Shown here: in pieces, positions 17,169 to 26,754 of the stretch
Position numbering within the stretch: position 1 is the first letter of the stretch
Layout of the letters: each line of letters opens with the position of its first letter
Source of the DNA: Bacillus cereus
GTDB lineage: Bacteria > Bacillota > Bacilli > Bacillales > Bacillaceae_G
Length of the DNA: 64,000 nucleotides
Direction of reading: 5' to 3'
NCBI RefSeq assembly: GCF_002584535.1
Contig: NZ_NUOT01000061.1
Span: 1-64,000, forward strand
Notes under the pieces: model-generated
Database searches by the model: none
What the model saw: only the letters and a program-made list of their open reading frames with translations
What the model was told of the DNA's origin: nothing
Made by a program: the position numbers and the translations under genes

Positions 17169-17552
17169 ATGTCCTACAAGAATGAAATTGATAAGTTGCT
17201 ATGTATGCTCGATCGGTTAGAAAATCAAGAGGTAGAAATTTTAGATATTACAGAAGAAATGTTGCCTGTTTATCTATTTTCTAGAGCTGATTTTGAAGAA
17301 GGACAATTAGGTTATCGTGTAGGAGGGTTAGAAAATGAATCTCTTATTGGAAACGAAAAAGGGGATTGGAAAGAAAGCTGGTTTGTTATTGGATATGAGG
17401 AATTAATGGGAGATCCATTTTTTGTTGATGTAAAAGATATTGATTTTCCAGTGTATACAGCTGAACATGGCATGGGTGAGTGGGAGCCACTTTTACATAG
17501 TGATTCACTAAAAGAATTTTTATCTGTATTAACATATCGAGATGAAGATTAA
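17169..17552 (+). CDS. SMI1/KNR4 (SUKH) family protein
   Basis: 127 residues with the SUKH layout: I-T-E-E-M-L-P near the N terminus, G-D-W-K-E-S-W-F-V-I-G-Y in the centre, D-P-F-F-V-D, and a W-E-P aromatic stretch before the last helix. SUKH proteins are common immunity proteins for secreted toxins, though many are orphan. No toxin gene adjoins. GGGGAGATG ribosome binding site 7 nt before the start. Confidence 0.75.
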   Translation: MSYKNEIDKLLCMLDRLENQEVEILDITEEMLPVYLFSRADFEEGQLGYRVGGLENESLIGNEKGDWKESWFVIGYEELMGDPFFVDVKDIDFPVYTAEHGMGEWEPLLHSDSLKEFLSVLTYRDED

Positions 17553-17644
17553 TCATTCATAGAAAAAAGGGATGTAGAAATCCCCTTTATCATATTTAGC
17601 GAGAAGACCCCTACCTCAAGCGTGTAACGGTAGGTGGGGGTAGT

Positions 17645-18058
17645 TCAATTGTAATTGATTACTTCCTCCATAAGGCTTCTTATTTCTTTAACTGGTGGTT
17701 TTTTATTATACACATCAACATATGAAAAATAATAATTTAAATTTCTAACAAGACCTTTTCCTATTTTTGAACTAAGGAAAGGAAATACTTGTCCAGTGTA
17801 GTCTTCGAGAGATTTACAATAGTATTTTTCATCCAAATAAATACTGTATTTACATGTTAGCTCTACTAGTGGGATGCCTTCAGAATCATACACATCTTTA
17901 GATTCAAAAATGTCTATTAGTGCAAATCTATCATTAAGATAAACTTTTCTCTTCTTTTCAGGCTTATTAGAAAGAATAAAAGCGATACCTACTGCGTTAA
18001 TCAATATTTTTCCTCCTATAAATATAAATAAGGATATTAATAAAATATCTCTATACAT
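17645..18058 (-). CDS. Membrane-anchored hypothetical protein
   Basis: 137 residues, unrecognised. One N-terminal membrane segment (about 5-28) is followed by a basic K-P-E-K-K-R-K-V stretch and a soluble domain rich in Tyr. The minus-strand ribosome binding site is weak (no clear AGGAGG). A GC-rich inverted repeat at about 17606-17640 just after the stop may be its terminator. Confidence 0.6.
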   Translation of the reverse strand: MYRDILLISLFIFIGGKILINAVGIAFILSNKPEKKRKVYLNDRFALIDIFESKDVYDSEGIPLVELTCKYSIYLDEKYYCKSLEDYTGQVFPFLSSKIGKGLVRNLNYYFSYVDVYNKKPPVKEIRSLMEEVINYN

Positions 18059-18170
18059 GTTAAATGTAAAGAGATAAGGTGGTTGGTAATAATTATGTAA
18101 AGGAATTTACGAGTTGATAGGGAGAAAAAGTTTAATAGATATCGATTCAAAAATGAATCGGTATCTTCTG

Positions 18171-18365
18171 TTATTGAAAAACTTGAGGGAATTGTTTTAC
18201 GATCGCTGCTGTAATAGCGTCAGCCATTTCTAAAGCTCCTTTCTCTATTTTGTCATACAATTTAAAACTGGATTGATAATCTTTATTTAAAATAGATACA
18301 GCCTCTGATTTTGTTAGTGCTAGATGTTCATAAAACATTTGAGCAATTAGATGAAATAAGAGCAT
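18171..18365 (-). CDS. Small hypothetical protein, possibly truncated
   Basis: 64 residues, helical (A-L-T-K-S-E-A-V-S-I-L-N-K-D-Y, then A-D-A-I-T-A-A-I-V-K-Q-F). No ribosome binding site precedes the ATG. A second minus-strand open stretch (18373-18561) lies directly upstream, separated by one stop, so this may be the end of a longer broken gene. Not recognised. Confidence 0.45.
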   Translation of the reverse strand: MLLFHLIAQMFYEHLALTKSEAVSILNKDYQSSFKLYDKIEKGALEMADAITAAIVKQFPQVFQ

Positions 18366-18665
18366 GTTTTGATTAATCTTTTTTTAAACATGCTCTTTCT
18401 ATTTGTCTTTTATCAGCGTCATTCTCATTAATTTGATCAAACTTTATTTTAAAGCTACACCTGTGATTCCGATCGAGGTGCTTCCGCTTTTCTAAAGAAG
18501 TTAGGCGGGAGATTAACTGTCCGTAAAAGCTCGATTGGTGAGGGCTAATAATCAGTTTCACTTTATAAAGAGATGTGGGAATTTATATGGATCTTAAAGG
18601 GGATTTTTTAAGTCAATTGTAGGAAAGTAAATTGAAGATGTTAATAAGGGGGATATAAAAGAAAT

Positions 18666-18864
18666 GAAGCCCTGCAAGGGAAGTTACAGGGCTTCGTAAG
18701 GGTATATTGCCGAGAATGTCGGGCTCGACAAAGTAAGCATAACATGAATTTCTTGGAAATAGTGCTGGTAAATGCGTCCAAATGAAGAGAGGCCTAGTGC
18801 GGAGGCTATAAGAAATCTTTCAAACAAAGTCAAAGAGACCTACTTCCCGCGGGCAGGTCTCTTT
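18666..18864. other. About 200-bp structured intergenic element
   Basis: Bounded by two perfect hairpins: 18666-18695 (9-bp stem G-A-A-G-C-C-C-T-G, 12-nt loop) and 18832-18864 (10-bp stem A-A-A-G-A-G-A-C-C-T, 13-nt GC-rich loop). The interior is GC-richer than its surroundings and has smaller C-C-G-A/T-C-G-G stems. It has no open frame with a ribosome binding site. It could be a small RNA or one of the dispersed bcr-type repeats of the B. cereus group. A related but smaller hairpin lies at 19033-19055. The rest of 18562-19150 holds nothing I can name. Confidence 0.4.
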
Positions 18865-19150
18865 GGCTAGATAATGTTGATGAGTAATAACCCATCTGGA
18901 GTATCTTTATAGTAACAAACAGAATGGGGTTTGTGTATTGAGAAAAAATTTTAGCTGTCATCAATAGTTACTTTATACGTGTCACAATTTCATGCTTTTG
19001 TTACATTTATAGGGTCATGGGGGAATAAAAAAGGCCTGCAAATAAAAGGCAGGTCGTAAGAAGGGACTTTAATCCAATAGATTTATTAAATATTAACAAT
19101 TAGGATGAATGAAGTCCATGGGTCGCGCATTGAGAAATGTTGTATGAATG

Positions 19151-19312
19151 CTATTCATGTTTTTTCTCATTAAAAAAGATGTTAAAAAGCTTTTTGTAGG
19201 AAAATAAAGGTCGATATTTATAAATATATTCATATTTCCAGGCATCATTATTAGAGACTTTGAGTTGTTTATCCGAAGAGCGAAAGGCAATTAGATTATT
19301 GTTGCGTTTCAT
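19151..19312 (-). CDS. 53-residue basic protein
   Basis: Short gene with a consensus ribosome binding site (AAAGGAGG, 7 nt before the ATG on the minus strand). It encodes M-K-R-N-N-N-L-I-A-F and then a Lys/Tyr/Phe-rich chain (Y-K-Y-R-P-L-F, L-F-N-I-F-F-N) ending K-K-H-E. No membrane segment or known motif. The frame at 19093-19290 in the same strand is its shadow. Function unknown. Confidence 0.6.
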   Translation of the reverse strand: MKRNNNLIAFRSSDKQLKVSNNDAWKYEYIYKYRPLFSYKKLFNIFFNEKKHE

Positions 19313-19405
19313 AAATAAACCTCCTTTAATTTGATGCGGTTATATTATGGAAATGAATGTGTGATTTGTGTGAGAAATAGTTCAAATGAGAATCTTTTCT
19401 TTTCA

Positions 19406-20668
19406 TTATCTTATTGAAATTTCCTTTTCATAAGGTTTTGGTCTGTTTTTGAAGTACTGTAATCCATAGAAAGCAACTAGTATTCCGATACTCATTAAAA
19501 TCCAGATGGAAGAGAAAGAGAGAATGATAAAGAAACAGACAATTAAACTTAAAGAGAGAATTTTGTTAAATAAACCTGGTAATAATTTATATGCTGCAAA
19601 GATTCCGCATATGGTATTACAGATAAAGAAAGCATTTGCAATGGCTACGATTTGTTCAACTGTAATGAGATGGTTATATAGGCAGATAAATACGGCAGTA
19701 TGTATACTTACTAATAACAGTAAAGAAAAGATTGGTACATTCGATTTCGTACGATAGGAAAGTTTAGATAATTTCTTTATATATTTCGCCTCAGAAGCGA
19801 TAAGACGTGAGACACCGCCAACAACCAATAAATATGTACTCATGCAAAGAACAGTAGTAATAAAGGCAATAAGAGGAATAGCAAACTCACCAAATAAAGT
19901 AGCTAATATGACTGTTATTCGTAAATTTTCTTGATTTGAACTTGGAATTTCAATCCATTGTGTAGCGCCTGCTACGACAAGACAAACAACCGTTACAGTA
20001 AATGTGCTTATCGCAATTGCTTGCGGAATCGTTTTCTTTCGATTTTTGACCTCCATACTGTAATTCCCAATAATCTCCCAACCTACTAAAGCCCAAAAGA
20101 GCAGTAAAATACTATATCCAAAATTACCAAAAGAAAAAGATGTTTGAAATAGATGTTCTGATCGAAGATGAGGAATAGAACTGATTCCTCCACTTAATAA
20201 AAGAACGGTTGCAGCTGTTGAAAATACAAATGATATTTTTCCAATAGATGATATATCTAATAATAAAATGAATATACAAACGCTCATTAAAAGAAAACCA
20301 ATTCCCTCTAACGGAAATTTAAAGTTTGAAAATAAAGCTGCTATATATTGACTAGCTGTCATCAGAACAGCTGTTGGTCCTAGACAACCTGCTATGATAA
20401 AGAGAATAGAAGTTAATTGTTTTATAGAAGGTCCAAAAGCTTGATCGACTGCATGTGCAATTCCAGATTCACTGGGGAAGCGAATGCTTAACTTACCAAA
20501 CAATGAAGCAAAAAGAAATCCAACTCCCATAATAAATAGCCAAGCAATAATGGCATAATCTCCAGTTGTTTTGTAAATAAGTGGGGGAAGTAAAATGATT
20601 CCCGATCCTAAAATGGGACCAATAATTAAGCCGCTGAGAAGTAATGGCCCTAATTTTTTCTTTCTCAT
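19406..20668 (-). CDS. Amino acid permease/exporter (APC superfamily, YjeH-like)
   Basis: About 420 residues with 11-12 membrane segments. Signature G-P-I-L-G-S-G-I-I-L-L-P-P in the first segment marks the APC superfamily; overall layout resembles E. coli YjeH, a methionine/branched-chain amino acid exporter. Divergent from a LysR regulator (20802) as expected for such exporters. The frame begins at 20680 (M-Y-V-H), but that ATG touches the AAAGGAG site, so the next ATG at 20668 is more likely. Direction of transport and substrate are inference. Confidence 0.85.
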   Translation of the reverse strand: MRKKKLGPLLLSGLIIGPILGSGIILLPPLIYKTTGDYAIIAWLFIMGVGFLFASLFGKLSIRFPSESGIAHAVDQAFGPSIKQLTSILFIIAGCLGPTAVLMTASQYIAALFSNFKFPLEGIGFLLMSVCIFILLLDISSIGKISFVFSTAATVLLLSGGISSIPHLRSEHLFQTSFSFGNFGYSILLLFWALVGWEIIGNYSMEVKNRKKTIPQAIAISTFTVTVVCLVVAGATQWIEIPSSNQENLRITVILATLFGEFAIPLIAFITTVLCMSTYLLVVGGVSRLIASEAKYIKKLSKLSYRTKSNVPIFSLLLLVSIHTAVFICLYNHLITVEQIVAIANAFFICNTICGIFAAYKLLPGLFNKILSLSLIVCFFIILSFSSIWILMSIGILVAFYGLQYFKNRPKPYEKEISIR

Positions 20669-20801
20669 ATGTACATACATCTCCTTTTGAAAAATTAAAA
20701 AAATTTGTTTCTTTTATTGTAAATCGGGTTTATTTATCAGTAAAATAGATATATATGAAGTTAATTATCGGAAATTATGATGTTAGAATGGGGATATTGA
20801 A

Positions 20802-21716
20802 ATGGAGATTCGGCATTTAAAAACATTTAAAACAATTGTTGAGTTAGGAGGATACACACGGGCAGCAGACTATTTAGGGTATGCGCAATCTACTGTAACA
20901 GGACATATTCAAGCAATTGAACAAGAAATGGGACAGCCTTTATTCAATCGGTTAGGGAAAAAAATGGTGTTAACAGATGTAGGGAAGCATTTACTGCCTT
21001 ATGCCAATGAAATGATTGCTTTGTCCGAGAAAGTAAAACAAATCCCAAGCATGGATAATGAGATTACTGGAAAAATTGTAATTGGTGCTCCAGAATCATT
21101 AACAATTTACCGATTGCCCTCTATTCTTCACGAATATAAAAAGAAGTATCCAAAAGTAAAGATCACATTAAAAGCTTCAACTTGTTGGGAATTACGAAAT
21201 GATTTAAAGAGCGGGAATATAGATATTGCTTTTCTCTTAGACACAGAGCGTCATGAAGAGGACTTACATATCGAACCACTTGTCATGGAGCAAATGGCGT
21301 TTGTTTTTCCTAAAGACTATATTGTGAGACAAACAGATTCACAAGTTGTCCAATTTTCTCAAGAGGAAACCTTTTTGTATACGGAACGTGATTGCAGTTA
21401 CCGAGCGTTTTTTGAACATTATTTACAAAGACAAGGAATTCAACATGAAAGTACATTCGAATTTTGGAGTATTGAGGCCATAAAACAATGTGTAATGTGC
21501 GGATTAGGGATTTCTTTATTACCAATTATTACGGTCCAGCAAGAGTGGAAAGATAAGAGATTACACGCTGTTATTGCAAATGAAACAAAGTTTGCGACAC
21601 AACTTGCGTATCATAAAAATAAATGGTTTTCTCCAGCTTTGCATGAGTTTGTAACGATTATTCGTAAGCATGCGAAGCGATGGAGAGAAGTAGAGGGTAC
21701 AATGATTTTCGAGTAA
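20802..21716 (+). CDS. LysR family transcriptional regulator
   Basis: 304 residues, full length. N-terminal winged helix-turn-helix (1-60; L-K-T-F-x-x-I-V-E-L-G-G-Y-T-R-A-A, then S-T-V-T-G-H-I) and a periplasmic-binding-protein-like effector domain (about 90-295). It is divergent from the YjeH-like permease gene with a 133-bp shared region, and most likely controls it in answer to an amino acid. The start context is weak (GGGGATATTGAA). Confidence 0.92.
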   Translation: MEIRHLKTFKTIVELGGYTRAADYLGYAQSTVTGHIQAIEQEMGQPLFNRLGKKMVLTDVGKHLLPYANEMIALSEKVKQIPSMDNEITGKIVIGAPESLTIYRLPSILHEYKKKYPKVKITLKASTCWELRNDLKSGNIDIAFLLDTERHEEDLHIEPLVMEQMAFVFPKDYIVRQTDSQVVQFSQEETFLYTERDCSYRAFFEHYLQRQGIQHESTFEFWSIEAIKQCVMCGLGISLLPIITVQQEWKDKRLHAVIANETKFATQLAYHKNKWFSPALHEFVTIIRKHAKRWREVEGTMIFE

Positions 21717-21765
21717 TGATATAATATTACTAGATGAAAGACTAAGAAAAGCAGGTGAATCTTTT

Positions 21766-23883
21766 TTGTTTACAAAAGCACAAGAACTTTTAGCGTCCTA
21801 TTTTGGTTACAAGTCATTCCGCAGAGGGCAAGATGAGACAATTAAAAATGTATTGGATGGTAAAGATACCGTTTGTATTATGCCAACAGGCGGTGGTAAA
21901 TCGATTTGTTATCAAATTCCGGCATTAGTATTTGAGGGGACGACATTAGTTATATCGCCGCTTATTTCACTTATGAAGGACCAAGTAGATACGTTAGTAC
22001 AAAATGGAATTTCAGCTACATACATTAATAGTTCTATTTCAATTACAGAAGCAAACCAACGAATCCAATTAGCGAAACAAGGTCATTATAAGTTGCTATA
22101 TGTAGCGCCAGAGCGTCTAGATTCAATGGAATTTGTGGATCAATTAATTGATATGAAGATACCGATGATTGCAATTGACGAAGCACACTGTATTTCGCAG
22201 TGGGGACATGATTTCCGCCCAAGTTATTTACATATACATCGTATATTAGACTATCTTCCAGAAAAGCCGCTTGTATTAGCGTTAACTGCGACTGCAACAC
22301 CGCAAGTGCGAGAAGATATTTGTCGCGCGCTAGAAATTGATCAAAAAAATACAATTATGACAACGTTTGAACGGGAAAATTTATCGTTCTCAGTAATCAA
22401 GGGACAGGATCGAAATGCATATTTAGCGGACTATATTCGTCAAAATAAAAAGGAATCTGGAATTATTTATGCAGCGACAAGAAAAGTTGTTGATCAGTTG
22501 TATGAAGATTTATATAAAGCAGGGGTTTCAGTTGCTCGTTATCATGCCGGAATGAATGATCATGATCGTAATGGACAGCAAGAGCGATTTTTACGTGATG
22601 AAGTGAGCGTAATGGTAGCGACATCTGCATTTGGTATGGGGATCGATAAATCAAACATTCGTTATGTTATTCATTATCAACTCCCGAAGAATATGGAAAG
22701 TTATTATCAAGAAGCAGGACGTGCTGGCCGTGACGGATTAGATAGTGAATGTATTTTGTTATATTCTTCTCAGGATGTACAAGTACAGCGCTTTTTAATT
22801 GATCAATCCACTGGAGAATCACGTTTCTCAAATGAACTTGAAAAATTGCAGTATATGACAGATTACTGCCATACAGAACAATGTTTACAATCATTTATTC
22901 TAGAGTACTTTGGTGAAGAACCAAAAGAAGATTGTGGACGCTGTGGGAATTGTACAGATGAACGTGAGAGCGTCGACGTTACGAGAGAATCACAAATGGT
23001 TTTATCATGTATGATTCGAACAAACCAGCGATTTGGAAAGCAAATGATTGCACAAGTATTGACCGGATCAAAAAATAAAAAAGTAGTTGAATTCAATTTC
23101 CATACATTACCTACTTACGGTCTTTTATCGAATCGTAGCGTAAAAGAAGTAAGTGAGTTTATTGAGTTTTTAATTTCAGAAGAATTAATTGCGGTGGAAC
23201 ACGGGACGTATCCAACCTTAAAGGTAACAGAAAAAGGGAAAGAAGTATTGCTTGGAAATGAAAATGTGTTACGTAAAGAAAGAGTGGCAACAAGACAAAT
23301 TGTACAGGATCATCCATTGTTTGAGATATTACGTGAAGTTCGGAAAGAAATCGCGCAAGGGGAAGGCGTACCACCATTTGTTATCTTCTCTGATCAAACG
23401 CTAAAAGATATGTGTGCGAAAATGCCACAAAGCGATGCAGAACTTTTACAAGTTAAAGGGATTGGAGAACATAAACTTGCGAAGTATGGTTCGCACTTTT
23501 TACAAGCAGTCATTCATTTTATTGAAGAAAATCCAGATTACGCAGATACGATTAAGACAGAAGTTGTTACGGAACGCAAGAAACCTGGAAAATCATCGAC
23601 AGATTCTCACTTAGAAACGTATGAAATGTATAAACAAGGAACGGAGTTAAGTATAATCGCAAAAGAACGAGGCTTATCAAGTCAAACTGTCGAAAACCAC
23701 TTAATTCGCTGTTATGAAGAAGGAATGGAAGTGGATTGGCATAGTTTCGTTCCAGCAGAATATGAATCTCTTATTGAAACAGCAATGCAACATGCAGAAG
23801 GCGGATTAAAGTCGATTAAAGAACTGCTTCCTGCTGAAGTGAGTTACTTTATGATTCGTGCTTATTTACAAATAAGAAAATAG
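21766..23883 (+). CDS. recQ: ATP-dependent DNA helicase RecQ
   Basis: 705-residue 3'-5' DNA helicase used in recombination and fork repair. Walker A M-P-T-G-G-G-K-S (39-46), D-E-A-H near 138, motif with S-Q-W-G-H-D-F-R-P, arginine finger region Q-E-x-G-R-A-G-R-D-G, zinc cysteines in C-H-T-E-Q-C and C-G-R-C-G-N-C (about 370-405), winged-helix domain, HRDC domain (about 510-590) and a C-terminal helix-turn-helix extension. TTG start with GCAGGTGA upstream. B. cereus-group genomes also have a shorter RecQ paralog (RecS type). Confidence 0.95.
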   Translation: MFTKAQELLASYFGYKSFRRGQDETIKNVLDGKDTVCIMPTGGGKSICYQIPALVFEGTTLVISPLISLMKDQVDTLVQNGISATYINSSISITEANQRIQLAKQGHYKLLYVAPERLDSMEFVDQLIDMKIPMIAIDEAHCISQWGHDFRPSYLHIHRILDYLPEKPLVLALTATATPQVREDICRALEIDQKNTIMTTFERENLSFSVIKGQDRNAYLADYIRQNKKESGIIYAATRKVVDQLYEDLYKAGVSVARYHAGMNDHDRNGQQERFLRDEVSVMVATSAFGMGIDKSNIRYVIHYQLPKNMESYYQEAGRAGRDGLDSECILLYSSQDVQVQRFLIDQSTGESRFSNELEKLQYMTDYCHTEQCLQSFILEYFGEEPKEDCGRCGNCTDERESVDVTRESQMVLSCMIRTNQRFGKQMIAQVLTGSKNKKVVEFNFHTLPTYGLLSNRSVKEVSEFIEFLISEELIAVEHGTYPTLKVTEKGKEVLLGNENVLRKERVATRQIVQDHPLFEILREVRKEIAQGEGVPPFVIFSDQTLKDMCAKMPQSDAELLQVKGIGEHKLAKYGSHFLQAVIHFIEENPDYADTIKTEVVTERKKPGKSSTDSHLETYEMYKQGTELSIIAKERGLSSQTVENHLIRCYEEGMEVDWHSFVPAEYESLIETAMQHAEGGLKSIKELLPAEVSYFMIRAYLQIRK

Positions 23884-23906
23884 AGAAGTACAAAGGGGAT
23901 AAGGAA

Positions 23907-24287
23907 ATGCATTATGTTTTTGTTTACGGCACTTTAAGAAAACAACAATCAAATGCTCATTACTTACATAGGGCAACGTGTATAGCTGAAGAAGCATGGA
24001 CTCATGGGAAACTTTTTGATACAAATGAAGGCTATCCTGCAATGATTCGATCGAAAGAGGATAAAGTGTATGGCGAAGTATATGAAGTAGATGATGAGAT
24101 TTTAAAAAAGTTAGATGAACTGGAAGTGTATACAGGTAATCCAGAACAAGATTTATATGATCGTATTATACAGACTATCTATTTTGGAGATCATAATAGG
24201 GATGCATATGTTTATGTTGCGCAGAATGACGAAATGTTACAAAAACCCATTTCTTCTGGCGATTGGACACGTTACCAAAAAATATAG
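23907..24287 (+). CDS. Gamma-glutamylcyclotransferase-like protein
   Basis: 126 residues of the GGCT/AIG2 fold. Substrate loop V-Y-G-T-L-R near the N terminus and the catalytic Glu in the V-Y-E-V-D-D-E / L-D-E-L-E-V-Y region. Such enzymes cyclise gamma-glutamyl amines or peptides to 5-oxoproline; the actual substrate is unknown. Starts 23 nt after recQ with AAGGGGATAAGG as ribosome binding site, so it is probably cotranscribed with it. Confidence 0.87.
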   Translation: MHYVFVYGTLRKQQSNAHYLHRATCIAEEAWTHGKLFDTNEGYPAMIRSKEDKVYGEVYEVDDEILKKLDELEVYTGNPEQDLYDRIIQTIYFGDHNRDAYVYVAQNDEMLQKPISSGDWTRYQKI

Positions 24288-24433
24288 CTAGGACAAATTA
24301 AGTTTTTTAGGAATTATGCAACATGTCCTTAGCTCAAGTTCTAGAGAATTGGTCAAAATTGCAGATTTACAGATAAACTATTTGGGAAATCAATTTAGAA
24401 TGTTACTTATCTATTTAATTTAATAGAGCAGGC

Positions 24434-24475
24434 AAACAAAAAGACGGAGGGCGTAAACCCTTTGTCTGTTTTTAT
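24434..24475 (+). terminator. Rho-independent terminator
   Basis: Stem A-G-A-C-x-x-A-G-G-G / C-C-C-T-x-x-G-T-C-T with 6-nt loop and T-rich tail. Ends the recQ unit; the rest of 24288-24577 shows no gene. Confidence 0.7.
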
Positions 24476-24577
24476 TTTTTGGAAAATTCTTACTCGATCT
24501 ATTGACTTTGTAAACGTATTTTTTATACAATTGTATTTCGACTGAAATTTTCGAACGGACAGGAGGGAATCATCACA

Positions 24578-26674
24578 ATGAGTATTATATTTGAAGAAGA
24601 ATTCCAGCGGATGAAAGAGACTTTAGCTACAATGGATGAGCAATTAGAGAAATTGGAAAAGATCCCAGTTTATTATGGAGAAGATTTTAAAGAGCAAATC
24701 CTTGAAAGTATGAGGGAATCAAGTCGGAGAAACTTACGTGTTGGTGTACAAGAACCATACTTTGGACGACTAGATTTTCAGGAGGATGGACAATTAGAAC
24801 CAAATCCAATTTATATTGGTAAAGTAGGTGTTTCAGATGAAGAAACGATGAAACCAATTGTTATTGACTGGCGTGCACCTGTTGCGAGCATGTTTTATTC
24901 ATTTACTGGTGGTGAAGAATCGGCTTTTTATCATTCACCAGACGGACTAGTAGAAGGAGATGTGTATTTAAAAAGAAATATCGCCATTCGCAAAAGAGAA
25001 CTAGAACGTGTGGTTGATACATATACAAAAGGAAGTGAAGATGTATCTCTTGCGGATGATTTTCTTCTATATCGATTAGGTGAAAATAAAGATAATAAAT
25101 TAAAAGATATCGTTTCGACGATACAATCCGAACAAAATGATATTATTCGTGCAGAGAAAAACATGCCACTATTGATTCAAGGGGTTGCAGGAAGCGGAAA
25201 AACAACAATCGCTTTACATCGCCTTGCTTTTTTAATTTATGAATATCGTGAACAGCTAGAGGCAGAGAGAATGATTGTATTTGCACCAAACAGTTTGTTT
25301 TTAGATTATATTTCTAGTGTACTTCCTGAGCTTGGCGTCGGAAATATTAGGCAAACAACATTTCAAGATTGGGCGCTACGTACGTTAGATGATGCGGTGA
25401 AAGTAAAAAATACAGAAGAAAAACTGAAACAAGCTTTTGCAATAAATCGTGATGATAGCAAGGTTATGCTTGGTAAATTAAAAGGAACGCTGAAGTTTAA
25501 GTCATTTATTGAAAAAAGTATTGCTCAATTTGAAGAGAATTTAGTACCAGTAAAAGATTTTGAAGCGTGGGATAAAGCTGCTATTACAGTAGAAGAGGTT
25601 AAAAAATGGATGCAAGTGGAATATAAACACTATCCATTAATGAAGCGTAGAGAAAGATTGGTTGGCCGAATAAAACGCTGGATTGAGATTGAACTTAAAA
25701 AGTTTGAAGGAACAAATGAGAAAAAAGTATTAAAAAAAGAAGCTACAAAGAGATTAAATGCCTATATGAAATTTTGGCCTAAAATGAGCCCGTTATCATT
25801 TTATAGTTCGATGATGCAGCGAAAAGAAATATTGGAACTTTTGCCTGAAGAACTTGTTCAAGACACAGAAAAAAGTTGCCGTAAAAAAGAAGTGTATGTA
25901 GAAGATTTAGCACCTCTTATTCATATTCACCATAAATTAGCGGGTATTGAAATCGGGCAAAAATTCCACCATGTTGTTATAGATGAAGCGCAAGACTTTT
26001 CACCATTCCAAATTTATATATTAAAAGAAATTACAATAGGTAATTCCTTTACGATTTTAGGTGATCTATCGCAAGCTATATATGATTATCAAGGAATTGA
26101 AGACTGGAATGACTTTAAAGAAGTGTTTCAAGAAACGGGTTATTTTGAACTGACGAGAAGTTATCGTTCTACAAAAGAAATTATTGAGTTTGCAAATGAA
26201 GTGATTAAAAATGCTGAAGTTCCAGTAGGATTCGCAACCCCTGTTTTCCGCAGTGGTGAGAAAGTAAAAGTTATTTCGACTGACGACCAATTTGCCGCAA
26301 TTGTAAAGACTCTACAACATATGCAGAATGAAAATGTGAAAACGATCGCTGTTATAGGAAGAACAGATGAGGAATGCCGCGATTTATATGAGAAGTTAAC
26401 AGCTGAAGGAATCACTGTTAATGTCATCGAAGCAAACCAAAATAAATATGAAGGCGGCATTTCAGTTGTGCCTGTGTATTTAGCAAAAGGATTAGAATTT
26501 GATGCGGTACTTCTTATCGATGTTGATGAAGTGCATTATAAAGGTACAAAGCATGATGCAAAATTATTATATGTTGGATGTACAAGAGCTCTCCATGACT
26601 TACGAATCTTCTATTCTGGAGAAGCATCACCTTTAATTCGAGGAATACAAGAAGAGTTATATGAAAGTAAATAA
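24578..26674 (+). CDS. helD: HelD-like UvrD-type ATPase
   Basis: 698 residues, superfamily 1 helicase core with a long N-terminal coiled coil (about 5-30) as in HelD, the factor that binds RNA polymerase, removes nucleic acid and recycles stalled enzyme. Walker A G-V-A-G-S-G-K-T-T (202-210), DE-box D-E-A-Q-D-F-S near 475, then G-D-L-S-Q-A-I-Y-D-Y-Q-G, S-Y-R-S-T and L-Y-V-G-C-T-R-A-L motifs. B. subtilis HelD is about 770 residues; this one is a little shorter. A role as a RecB-like DNA helicase cannot be excluded. Strong AGGAGGGAATC site. Confidence 0.85.
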   Translation: MSIIFEEEFQRMKETLATMDEQLEKLEKIPVYYGEDFKEQILESMRESSRRNLRVGVQEPYFGRLDFQEDGQLEPNPIYIGKVGVSDEETMKPIVIDWRAPVASMFYSFTGGEESAFYHSPDGLVEGDVYLKRNIAIRKRELERVVDTYTKGSEDVSLADDFLLYRLGENKDNKLKDIVSTIQSEQNDIIRAEKNMPLLIQGVAGSGKTTIALHRLAFLIYEYREQLEAERMIVFAPNSLFLDYISSVLPELGVGNIRQTTFQDWALRTLDDAVKVKNTEEKLKQAFAINRDDSKVMLGKLKGTLKFKSFIEKSIAQFEENLVPVKDFEAWDKAAITVEEVKKWMQVEYKHYPLMKRRERLVGRIKRWIEIELKKFEGTNEKKVLKKEATKRLNAYMKFWPKMSPLSFYSSMMQRKEILELLPEELVQDTEKSCRKKEVYVEDLAPLIHIHHKLAGIEIGQKFHHVVIDEAQDFSPFQIYILKEITIGNSFTILGDLSQAIYDYQGIEDWNDFKEVFQETGYFELTRSYRSTKEIIEFANEVIKNAEVPVGFATPVFRSGEKVKVISTDDQFAAIVKTLQHMQNENVKTIAVIGRTDEECRDLYEKLTAEGITVNVIEANQNKYEGGISVVPVYLAKGLEFDAVLLIDVDEVHYKGTKHDAKLLYVGCTRALHDLRIFYSGEASPLIRGIQEELYESK

Positions 26675-26686
26675 TAGATGTTTAAA

Positions 26687-26729
26687 GAGGATTTTCAAGT
26701 GACTAGCGGGAAAATCCTCTTGTTTTTTC
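26687..26729 (+). terminator. Rho-independent terminator of helD
   Basis: Perfect 10-bp stem G-A-G-G-A-T-T-T-T-C (26687-26696 with 26710-26719) and T-rich tail. Confidence 0.88.
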
Positions 26730-26754
26730 TATAACTAAGAAGGGAAGAAGGAAA

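Noticed and set aside
18373-18561. 62-codon minus-strand frame
   Set aside because: GTG start without ribosome binding site and unlike any family; could be the upstream part of a broken gene but not supported as a gene.
19093-19290. 65-codon minus-strand frame
   Set aside because: No ribosome binding site; it is a shadow of the 53-codon gene 19151-19312, which has one.
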